Shown here: positions 50,901 to 62,900 of the stretch, piece by piece | Layout: each line of letters opens with the position of its first letter | Position numbering within the stretch: position 1 is the first letter of the stretch | Source: Hemicordylus capensis | Taxonomy: Eukaryota > Chordata > Lepidosauria > Squamata > Cordylidae | Direction: 5' to 3' | Assembly: GCF_027244095.1 (NCBI RefSeq) | Contig: NC_069662.1 | Location: 9,202,501 to 9,266,500 of the forward strand | DNA: 64,000 nt | Program-made: the position numbers and the translations under genes | Notes under the pieces: generated by a model | Told to the model about the DNA's origin: nothing | The model's database searches: none | The model's input: only the letters and a program-made list of their open reading frames with translations

Positions 50901-53900
50901 TCCCATGACCAGTGTTCCCTGTAACAGGGATTCCCAGATGTTGTGGACTACAACTCCCATAATCCCCAGCCAAAGGCCACTGCAGCTGAGGAAGCTGGGA
51001 GTTGTAGTCCACAACAGCTGGGAACACTGCCCATGAAACTCAAGATGGCTGCCACCAAACTCTCTGAGCTATACCATCTGGTGAAGAGGCCAAATCAAGC
51101 ACTCTGAAAACCCGAGGGAGACATATTGTTCCACAGCAACACCGTAAACTTCCACCTGCCCACACCTCCTCACCATTTCCGCCAGCACCCTGGTCATGCA
51201 AGCTGCAGATGGGGTTGTCTTCTCCACTCTCCACACAGCCTCGTAACACCCGGTTCATCTTTTGCTCCATCTCAGCATCACCCCGCTGCACCGCCCCGAA
51301 ATCTAGCTCACTGGCATTGTCACCTTGCACCTGCACACAGGAAGCATTTGCAGACGTGAAGGGCTTCACAGGGGAAAGCCATAGCTTTGTTGGGGGGCAG
51401 ACAGAAACCGGCCATCAAAGAGAAAGCAGGGATCAACCCAAGAAGGAGGGAGACTGTCACTTCCTGCCCAGGCTTCCAAAAGGTATCCCAAGAGCCATGA
51501 AACCCCGACAGCAATGCCACCTTCATTTCCAGAGACGGGGAGAGAGCATCCCCTGACTTACCTGGATAGAGGATGCAGCTCCTCCTCCAACACCAATTCG
51601 ATAGACGGGGCCTCCAACTTTCACCACATCCATACCTGGGAGGTGGAAAATGGAACCATTTGAAACCATGGAGAGTTGCTGCCAGTAAGTTACAGAAATA
51701 CTGAGCTAGACGGACCAATGGTCTGACTCAGTATATGGCAGTTTCTTATGTTCTAACTAGACAGATTTAAAAGTCAGCATTAGTTAAAAACCTCAGAGAG
51801 AGAGAGAGATTTTTCTTTCTGTACTTTGACTTAAAGTTCTGAGCTAAGGGGAGCTGAATTATGTGATTCATATTAATTGTGCAGATCTATGTATTTTTAT
51901 GGATGGAATCCATATGTCGCCTTTTTGCCCAAAGACCCCCATGTTTGTGTACAAAATAATGTGTGTGTTTTAGGGATGCAAAATGTAATTGCTTTAATCA
52001 GCTAGATTTATTGATTAAAAGTTTTTTGTGTACTACAAAGGTACCACAATTAATTGGGCAGCAGAGGTGTGTGTGTGTGGGAGGAAGAGAATGCCTCTTA
52101 GATTATTATGCCTGCTACATTGATTGCATAAGTGCATTGTCTAAAAACAAAGGATCCATGCTTTTTATTTCAGAACTATTGTTTTTACCAATACAGATTT
52201 CATTGTTGAACGAATTTACTGACAAACACACATAATTAGTTTGAAATACAGGAAGATGCCATATAGTGAGTCAGACCATTGGTCTATCTAGCTCAGTATT
52301 GTCTTCACAGACTGGCAGCGGCTTCTCCGAGGTTGCAGGCAGGAATCTCCCTCAGCCCTATCTTGGGGATGCTGCCAGGGAGGGAACTTGGAACCTTCTG
52401 CTCTTCCCAGAGCGGCTCCATCCCCTAAGGAGAATGTCTTCCAGTGCTCACACATGTAGTCTCCCATTCATATGCAACCAGGGCAGACCCTGCTTAGCTA
52501 AGGGGGCAAGTCATGTTTGCTACCACAAGACCCACTCTCCTTCCCTGGCTAAGGTTTTAGTATTTTGGGGGGATAACCCCAACATGTTTGCTTTTGGGTG
52601 AAATTTATTCTCCTGCTGCTTATCATTGGGAAGCGCTGAAAACAATGCAAGGCACTGAAGTTCTGCACCTGCCCCCCCTCCCCATTTAGTTTCTGAGCTT
52701 TCACCAGTTATTGTCCACATGCCTCTGTGCCTATCTTTGCCCCCATAATGACTAGTTACTTCTTCTTCTTCTTCTTCTTAATAACTGAGATTCCCCGGGG
52801 TGTTTTTTGGTACCTGGTGTCAGATTTTATGCCTTGTACATGGCTCCTTCCCTGTCCTACCTCAGGCACCGGGGACTGAACCTGGAACCTTCTGTATACA
52901 AAACGGATGCTGTACCACTGAGTTACCATTCATCCCCTGGTACCAAACATTATTACTCGCCCAAAGCCTTTGGGATACAGTGGGCTAAAATCAACAGGAA
53001 TAGTTACCAGGCTGTGGGAGCTCCTTGCGCACATGCACATCCTCCATGGCCCCAATACCACCACTGAACATGATGGGCTTGATCCACTCGTGGCGCTCAC
53101 CGTCCGCCAGACGCAGACCAAAAGAACGTGCAAACCCTGGTCAGAGGAATAGTGATGATTGGAACTTTCCCCCAAGTTTTCCCGCCGCCATCCCACTCCT
53201 CCAGTTTCTCTGTTCCCCAGCTGCTTTTAAAGCATGCCTCGGCCCATCACAAATTAAATCTCAGAAGCCAAAAAATATAAGATATTAACCAAAGGGGACA
53301 CCACAGAGCAAAGACACATTATTATTATTATTATTATTACATTTATATCCCACTCTTCCTCCAAGGAGCCCAGAGCAGAGTACTACATACTTGAGTTCTC
53401 TTTCACAACAACCCTGTGCAGTAGGTTAGGCTGAGAGAGAAGTGACTGGCCCAGAGTAACCCAGCTAGTCTCATGGCTGAATGGGGATTTGAACTCGGGT
53501 CTCCCCGGTCCTAGTCCAGCACTCTAGCCACTGCACCACGCTGGCTCCTAAAACATCACCCACGTCACAATTCTCACCTGCAAGCACAGGTTCGCCAAAT
53601 TTGTTGCCGTAGTCCGAAGCACCATCGCTGGCTCCAATGGCCACCTCCACAGGCCGGGCGAAGTTGCCAGGATATGGCAGGGCAGGATCCTCCCAGGGTA
53701 ATGGGTATTCTGCAGCAGGAATGGAGAAAAGAGAGGATGGAGCTGCACCATAGCAGGGCAGCTTCTGAACACCTTTATGGCTGCACCTGTACATACATCT
53801 TGATTGCTGGCTATAGGCTACTAGGTTCAGAGGCAGAATGCCTCCAAGGAACAGTTGCAGGGGAGCAATAGCAGGAAAGGGGGCACACCTTAATCTCCTG

Positions 53901-56900
53901 GCTGTGGGCTTCCCAGTGGCATCTGGTGGGCCACTGTGTGAAAGAGGATGCTGGACTACATAGGCCTTGGGCCTGATCCAGCAAAACTCTTCTCATGCTG
54001 CTGTCTGGGAATTGGGATATGGATGCATTATTAAGAGGGTCTTCCAGTCAATCCTGAACAATTGTGGCAACCCCTGTTTGGTTCTACAGTGCACAAGTTG
54101 TAGGATTTCCTATTTGGCTCAGAATGTGGCATCCTGAGAAAACTCAGCTACCGATTTAAAATAAAAATGCTTCTAGTCCTTTATGATACAGAGACAGGCT
54201 TGAAAACACCTGGGCAAAAGTGGCAGCTCCTGCTAACTAGGCTAAGGGTCACCTTTCCAAGGAGAGATCCTCTTATATTTAGCAGCGGGAGAGCAACTGG
54301 CCCTATCCAGCCCCAGCACAGCATCTCTCCAGTGGCTGTTGCTGCTGTCTCCCTTGTGCTTCTTCTTAGACTGTGAGCCTTTTGGGGACAGGGAGCCATC
54401 TTATTATTAATGGTTATTTTTATTTTTATTAATTCGACATAAGCTACTGTGAACTTCCACAGAAAAGCAGTTTATAAACAGTAGTAGCAATAGTTGTAGC
54501 AGACAAAAAAATCCCTGACAACAGAGAGGAGCAAGCAATGACCTCTGGAGATTGGCGAGAATCTAGTGCTTTGAGCCCTTCTGTAGCTAACAGAAGCCAT
54601 GCAAACGTGTTTGATTTGCAGTGTGGTTTTCCTTGATATGCAAGTTGGATTCCTCTCCTGGCGCAGAGCAAACAGAGCCATTGTTGCAGGGAAAGAGATG
54701 GTCTCGAATATCCTCCGACACTTAAATGTCTGATCCTGGTACTGAGGAATTCAGAAAATCCGTCCGCTCTACGCAGCTCAGTTATGCTGCAGCTGCGACT
54801 AACCTGGGATGTGTAGATTGCCGAAGCTGTACCCCGCCGTTCCAGCAATAACGTGGGCCCCACGACCCGTACACTGCACGTCTCGGATTCGCCCGCCTGT
54901 CCCTGTGGTGGCACCGCTGAAGGGAGCAACTCCTGCAAGGACAGTTGACAAGCAATGTCACCTCTGCAAATCCATCCCACGCCCCTCCAGTGCAAACACA
55001 CACACACACACACACAAAAACGTGCTTTCCAAACAGGCCGCAGCCAATACTCCAATTTATTTATTTATTTATTACGGATTTTTGTTCTGCCTTTTGGCCC
55101 ACAAAAAGAGCCCCCAAGGTGTCTTACAATTTTAAACTGTGTTGCAATATTTATTATTGTATTTAAAATACAGTATCCTGCCCCTCCAGAGCAGCACTTT
55201 TTAGCTTAGGGAAAAAAGACAACTAAGGAGAGACATGATAGGCGTCTATAACATTATGCATGTTGTGGAGAGAGAGAAGTTTTTCTCCCGCTTGCTTAAC
55301 ACTAGAACTGGGGGTCATCCCATGAAACTGATTGCCAGGAAGTTTAGGACTGACAAAAGGAAGCACTCTTTCACCCAACACATAATTAACCTATGGAATT
55401 CTCTGCCACCGGATGTGGTGAAAGCCACCACCCTGGATGGCTTTAAGAGGGGCTTAGACAAATTCATGGAGGACAGGCCTATCAATGGCTACTAGTCTTG
55501 ATGGCTATAGGCTGCATCCAGAATTCAGAGAATATATATATATATATATTTTCAAACCTTTCTAAAAAGATAGGTCTTTAAAGTGTTTCTTAAAAATGCT
55601 AAGGGAGGGAGGCACAGTGAAGTTCATCTGGGCGGGCATTCCAGAGACTAGAGCCACACCTGAAAAGGCCCTGTCTCTCAACCACTGGTGGGCCCACAAG
55701 AGCAAGAGATGTTGAATGGAGGGTCCTGGCAGCTTCATATGTGCAAATGTGATCTGACAAATACTCTGGCCCCAAACTATAGAGGAATTTAAAGGTCAAA
55801 ACCAGCCCTTTAAATCTAGCCCAGAAGCAAAGTTGTAACCAATGAAGTTGCCACAGGATGTAACATTTGTGAAGCAACTTGCGCCCGCAAGCATCCTTGA
55901 GGTAGCATTCTGGGCCAGCCGAAGCTTCCGAACTGTCTTCAAGGGCAACCCCATGTAGGGAGCACTGCAGTAGTCCAATACGGGAATCACCAACTTGAGT
56001 GTTGTTTGAGGCTGTTTAAATATTTGATCTTTGACCGTAAATGATGATGATGTTGATGATGATGGATGCAACCAATGCATAAGCAATTACATATGTATGT
56101 AGGAACCTACCTGAAGCATGGTGGTCAAGTCCTGTCAAATTTAATTTGTTTATTTACCACTTTTCTCTATCCTGACTTGCAGCATCTCCTCAGGGTCTGA
56201 TGTGGGACTCTTACTCAGGATCGTCAAGATACCTGGGAAGCCATCTTTGCCCCCTTTTACTTCACAGACCTCTTTTCCTTCTCACTCACCAGTGGGAAAG
56301 TTGTGGGTCTCTGCTGTGAAAATGACATGCCGGGTGGATGTCCGCTTCTCAAAGGGGCTGGCGCGGGATGGATCTCTGGGCCACAACGAAAGGATCTCCC
56401 TGCCCTGGATTGCACTGTGGGAAACACCACATTTCAGACACACACACACACCCCACCTTGAAGAAACCACACCCCCCACCAAGAGCATTTTAAATGCTGG
56501 TTTAATGAATTTTACCCTGCCGCTTAATTGTTTTACAGGTATGGAACCATGGATAATGAGGCATTCTAGTCAGTGGGATTGGGGGGGGAGGGTTAGGTTC
56601 CTGGAGGCTGGAAAATAGGCCCCCAAATTTTTTTTGTGGGGAGGCAAATGAAGTGCCCTATCATGCTCCGCGGGTGTCCAGGAAAGCCCAAGTCCCAAAT
56701 TTCCCACCAAAAAAAGAAAGAAAAAAGATTAATTTAACAAATGAGCCACAAAATGGCCCCTCTTGACAGAATGGTAGCCAGAAAATGACCCCCCTGAGGT
56801 CATTCCCAGCTACCTAGGAACCACAGGTATGTGAATTTAAACCCTTGTGTATATGCAGATACATGGAGGTTGGGTGTCAACTATTTATTATTATTTTATT

Positions 56901-59900
56901 ATTTATTGCATTTCTATCCCATTCTTCCTCCAAGGAGCCCAGAGCCATGTACATGGTTATGTTTCTCCTCACAACAACCCTGTGAGGTAGGTTAGGCTGA
57001 GAGATGCGTGACTGGCCCAGAGTCACCCAGTGAGTTTCTTGGCCACGTGGGGATTTGAACTCAGGTCTCCCTGGTCCAAGTCCAACCACTACACCACACT
57101 AAACAACTGCGGATATGAAGAACCGCAAATAGCAGTGATTCTTCTTCCCGAGAATAAAGCAGCAGGAAGTTTTATTTGAATGCTATACAAGTCAATTAAA
57201 TACATAATAAAATCCATACATCGGAGCAGGAAGCCCTACCGGTCGCCGTGGCCTGACCAGAGTTACTTCCTCTCCTCTGCTCCCGCAACAGGAAATCGGG
57301 GAGAGGCTGGCCATTTTGCAATCTGGTGGCCGCTCCCTTCAGCGCCTCCCCGGACGCCTACCTGCTGTTGTCACAGAACTTGACGACATTGTTGGGGTTG
57401 CTGTGCTCCTGGGTCTTCATGATGGACTCAAAGAGCGACTCCTTGACCTCCTTCCCGTCCATCACCAGGCGCCCTTTGAAGAACCAGTGGCGGCTGTGCT
57501 CGCTGTGGCAGAAAGAAGACGACGCGGGTTGGAAAGCGCGTCCTTCCTTATCTATTTATTTTCTTTATTTATTAGAAACATTTAATATACCGCCCACTCC
57601 GAAGACTCTGGGCGGTGTACAAAAACATGCAAAGCAAGACAGCATTAAAACTACATCCTAAATTAAAAACTAAAGTAATTTAGTTTTTAAAGTAACTAAA
57701 GTAATACTTTACTTTAAAAAGTAAAGTAACTAAAGTAAAGTAAAGTAAACTTATATGACATAGGGACGTGCTTCTCAGCAAAGCCCCAGGGTCAGGGGGA
57801 CGACCCAAACATGCAGGGATATGAGGCAGGTTTCCCCCTCACCCTTGGACAAGATAAATTCAGGGAAGTTCTTCAAAAAGTGAAAAAGTATTTTGGTAAT
57901 TTACACACACACACATGCACACGCACAGAGGGTAATATGATTGTATAATACTTTAAACAGTCAAGCTTAACTGAAAGTAGAAATTTAAAATGTGGCTCTT
58001 TGTTGTAAACAACTTGGGCTGGGGGTCACTGGTAGAGCATCTGCTTCGCATGTGGAAGGTCTTAAGTTCAGTCCCCCTAGCATCTCCAGAAGGGGGCTGA
58101 GAAAAAAAACCCTGTCTGGAGAGGCACTGCTAGTCCATGTACACCAGGCCTGCTCAACTTAATGTAAACCGCCCTGAGCCTTTTGGAAGGGCGGTATAAA
58201 AGTTTTAATAATAAATAAATATTAATAAATAATAAATAAATAAATAACCCCCAGCTGTTTTTGGACTACAACTCCCATAACCCCCAGCCACAGTGGCCAA
58301 TAAGCCAGGGATTATGGGAATTGCAGGCCAACATCTGCAGGAGGGCAAGAAGTCGAGCAACCCTGATGTAGATCATGCTGATCAAGCCAGACCACGCATC
58401 TGCCTTGCATAAGGCAGCTTCCTATGTCATAGGGACATAGGGAAAATAGTAATAATATACTGAGTCAGACGATTGGTCTATCTAGCTCAGTATCGTCTTC
58501 ACAGACTGCAGGCACGAATCTCTCTCAGCCTTATCTTGGAGATGCCAGGAAGGGAACTTGGAACCTAGATGCTCTTCCCAGAGTGGCGCCATCCCCTAAG
58601 GGGAATATCTTACAGTGCTCACACTTCCAGTCACCCATTCATATGCAACCATGGTGGACCCTGCTTAGTTAAGGGGACAAGTCATGCTTGCTACCACAAG
58701 ACCAGTTTTCCTCCCATGACATTTTCCCCCCTGTGAACAGATGCACATTAGGTTCGTTCACATGATGGAAATCTGGGTAGGAGGAACAACCAGCAAGGGT
58801 AGGAGAGCCAGGTACACTCCCAATCAGAAGTCACGTGACCACTAAATCAAGGTATGGGGTCATGAGAGTGATCAGTGCGAGACAGCAGCAAGGTCCGAGG
58901 GTGCGCCCTATTCAGATTATCTCGCAGCCCTACCCGGATTAAATCCCCAGCATTCTACTGAAGGTGGAGGAAAAACTGCCCGACCCAGCTCCTGTCTCGT
59001 TCTCGATCACTCTCCCATCCTTCTACCTTGATTTTAGAGACCACACAGCTGCCAATTGGAAGCATGGCTGGATCTCCTACCTGGCTGGACACTCCTCCAA
59101 TCCGGATTTCCCTCATGTGAATTGGCCAACCGCCATTTTTGTTTTTACATAATGGGATATGAATTTGGTTCTCTCGCTTCTGTGCCAAAGGCCATTGTGG
59201 CTGGGGAAGCCGAGAGTTGCATCCAGCCACATCTGGGGACCCGAATCTGAGAAGCCCTGACTTAGTCCACTGACAAAGGACAGTACGCTTGCTACTCAAG
59301 CTGATAAGATGGCTCTCCACTGCCATGAACTTTGCACCCCACAGCAAAGTTGACACCTGTTTGACTGAGCCAGGTCAAAGCACTCCACGCTAGTAGGGTT
59401 TCGACCAAGTTTCTGGAAGAGGGCAGTGTAGAAGTCCAAATCCCAGGAATCGAAGGCCAGACCTGCATGTGAGAGACAGAGAAGCATGCTTGTCAAACAA
59501 TAATTTAAAATATTTCTATCCCATCCCTCCTGTGCACTGATGCTCAGGGCAGCGCACAAAATAAGAAGTCATACTAAAACAAAATAAAACAGGCAGGCAG
59601 CAGAGTAATAGAAAATTGGGCTAAACACTGGTGAAAGAACGAAAAGGAGAGAGGAGAGCTGGTCTTGTGGTAGCAAGCATAATGTCCCCCTAGCTAAACA
59701 GGGTCCACACTGGTTGCATCTGAATGGGAGACTAGAAGTGTGAGCACTGTAAGATATTCCCCTTCAGGGATGGAGCCGCTCTGGGAAGAGCAAGAGGTTC
59801 CAAGTTCCCTCCCCAGCATCTCCAAGACAGGGCTGCCTGCAACCTTGGAGAAGCCGTTGCCTGTCTGTGAAGACAACGTGGTGTAGTGGCTAGAGTGCTG

Positions 59901-62900
59901 GACTAGGACCGGGGAGACCCGAGTTCAAATCCCCATTCAGCCATGAAACTAGCTGGGTGACTCTGGGCCAGTCACTTCTCTCTCAGCCTAACCTACTTCA
60001 CAGGGTTGTTGTGAGGAGAAACCTAAGTATGTAGTACACCACTCTGGGCTCCTTGGAGGAAGAGCGGGATATAAAATGTAAAATAAGACAATAGTGAGCT
60101 AGCTAGACCAATGGTCTGACTCAGTATATGGCAGCTGCCTATGTTCCTATGTAAAGCCCAACTAAAACCAAGTCTAACACCCAACCGGCGAAGACCAAAT
60201 TGGGCTCAATGTGTCTAAAAACCCAGCTAAATGTACCCCCTGCTAACTAGACTCAGAGGCACCTTTCAAATTGAGGTTCTTTTATTTTTAGCAGGGGGAG
60301 AGCAACTGTCCCTATCCAACCCCAACAGAATCTCTCTCCAGTGGCTGTTACTGGTGTCTATCATGTTTCTTTTTTAGACTGTGAGCCATTTAGGGACAGG
60401 GATAATTAATGCCACGCAGAACTTTACCAACTTCTATCTACATTTTATTGAAAATCCAATGTGCTTTACATCTTATGACGTTTATAATAACATCCGTGCC
60501 CGCCCACCATTGCCCATTTTCTAAATTAAAAGTTTGCCAAACGGCCGCCGTCCTGGTTGTCCCGTACCCAGTTGGTTGTTGGCTTTCACCAACGCGGCTC
60601 TCCCTTCCCCTAGAATATCGACATGAAACACAGGCTCCGGGGCTGTGGCTACAGCGAAGCTACTGATGGGTTCTGGATAGCGCTGCTCAGTCATCCGGTC
60701 ATACAGTAAGGATACCAGGGACTCCTCCTGGGAGGGCGATGGGCACTGGTCACACTGAAAGGGAAGACGGGGAAACTGTCAGGCGAAGAGTTCTAAATCT
60801 GCATGGAGCTCTATCTAGTGCAGGAAAAAAATCTTGGGGCTGACCCAAGGCCACACACTCCAAAGGAGGATCTCAGACAGTGAGGAGATCTCAGACAGTG
60901 AGGAGAGCTGGTCTTGTGGCAGCAAGCATGACTTGTCCCCTTAGCTAAGCAGGGTCCACCCTGGTTTCATTTGATGTCAAGGAAAGACATCTGCTTACAA
61001 ATGTGGCAAGAAGCATTTTCTACCATGAAGATGTGAATATTAAAGAGCAAGCACAGACAAGGGAAAACGACAAATATGCAGACTTTTGATTACGTAGCAC
61101 TCCAAGCAATTATCTCTTTTACCTCCTTCCCCTTGGAAAAGTCTGAGCTGCACTTGGAGGCTTCCAGTGCCTGAATCACAGGGGCCCTGTTGTTGTTATG
61201 ACACCATCCCATGCATTCTAACATGAGCCACTTAATATCAGTAAGCTATGCCTACCAGGCGCCAGCCCCAACTCTGAGACCAGTGGCCAAGGGGACAAAG
61301 AGCAACCAAGGGGCTTTTCCATCTTTTCCCTTTGTGCACCCCAAGCCACGCCCCCAGGCTAGAGAACCTCAAAATAGGCCAGAAATGACACAACCTGTCA
61401 TTTGGGTGGCAGGTAGGCCCATGGAAGGAGCTCTCGCTGCCACCTCCACCTCCCTGCTCACTGCTGCAAGGGTCATTGTAGCGCTGCACCCCACACCCTG
61501 TCTCTGCTACCGCCGCACAGCGGTGGTTTAAAAATATTTTTTAAGGCAGGAGACTATGGCGGCTGGCGGGGCTGGCCTTGGGGGCCCTTTGGAGGCCCCT
61601 TAGACCCTGTGGGCCAGGGGACATTTGTCCCCCCTTGTCCAATGGACCCTACACCTATGATGCCCAGAGAGGTCACTTGGTTGTTTATGTGTGCATACAC
61701 AGAAATGACAGAGCTTTGGGGCTAGGTAAGTCACAGGGAAAGGATGCAAGGTAAATAACCTTCCAAGGAAATTCTTCCGGTGAGTTGTATGGTGGCTTCA
61801 CAGGAACAGAGAGAAAAGCACCCGCTCACCTTGATGAGGTATCGGCGGGAACACTCAATACGGTCAATTTTTTTGAGACCAGCTGCCCAGCACACCGATA
61901 CAGCATTAGTGGAAGCTGCTGTTGAGAAGTTCAACCTACGGCAGCAGATGCAAAACAAAGAGTTTCATGCCAACATTTCCTATTTGTTTTACCACTAAAC
62001 ATAGACACACACAGAGGCCCATTCCAGACGTCTCAGCCAAACAACAATTTGGCCCTTGTGACTAGGCTTCAGACTCGCCCATTTCCACCTCTCCATGCAC
62101 CCCAATTCCCTCCCTGGTACATGGTAACCAGAGTTCACCATGATGCCCAAACTGGATACACAATGGTGACCACAAAACATGGCCTTCAAACCAGAACCGG
62201 AAGCGAAGTTCAAATGATGGTTTCCAATTATGGCTTGCAGGCCAACCATGGTTTGTGGTAACCACCATTTGCCAGGTTCAGACATCACAGTAAGCAACTG
62301 TTAGCATGAAAAGGAAGTGAGGGAAGGAATCAGGGTGTGCAAGGGAAGAGGGATGGTTCATGAGTCTAAGACCCATCTGCAAGAGCCAAACCACAATTTG
62401 GTAGTGACATCTGAACTGGGTGCCTGTGTCTCTCTCTCACACACACTCTCTCCCGCCCCCGAAGCCCTTCTAGTACAAGTTGTGGGTGATGTATTTCCTC
62501 CTCCTTAGCTAGACTTACCGAGGGCCAATCTCTATCAGCAGATCCGAAGGAGACTGCCTAAGGAAGGACTTGGGGGCAACGTCACCAGATTCAAAGGGGC
62601 ACCCAAAGACCCACTGCAGCACCTCAGTCTCCTGGGAATTTGGAAGAGTTGCCCCTGGCGACAAAACAGAAGGGAAAGGAAGAAGGCCACAGTTACTCAT
62701 AAGGCAAAAGGGGCCGTTACCCAACATGCACTGTGACAAAGGCAAATGGGCAGTCCAGTGCCACACAGCTCCCCCCCCCATCAAGAACCAACCTGCACCT
62801 CTCCGTTTTGAATACTAGGCTGCCCAGCCTCCAGTATATATCAGCTTCCAGAGGTAGGGCCTGGTGCCATTTCTGTACCTGTCCAGTTGACGTTGAAGCA

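Larger units (their letters stand above)
38613..57502 (-). other. PFAS: PFAS synthetase core (exons 6-22)
   Basis: Two AIRS-like halves. The first has [63 protein letters not shown] and [11 protein letters not shown]. The second has [77 protein letters not shown] and [12 protein letters not shown]. These are the nucleotide- and substrate-binding segments of the large FGAM synthases. Confidence 0.92.

Noticed and set aside
54444-55055. 203-codon minus-strand frame
   Set aside because: Overlaps a PFAS exon in a different frame from the one that matches FGAM synthase.
59879-59945. Second tRNA-like head (gtggtgtagtggctagagtg)
   Set aside because: Recurs with the same body at five places; SINE head, not a gene.
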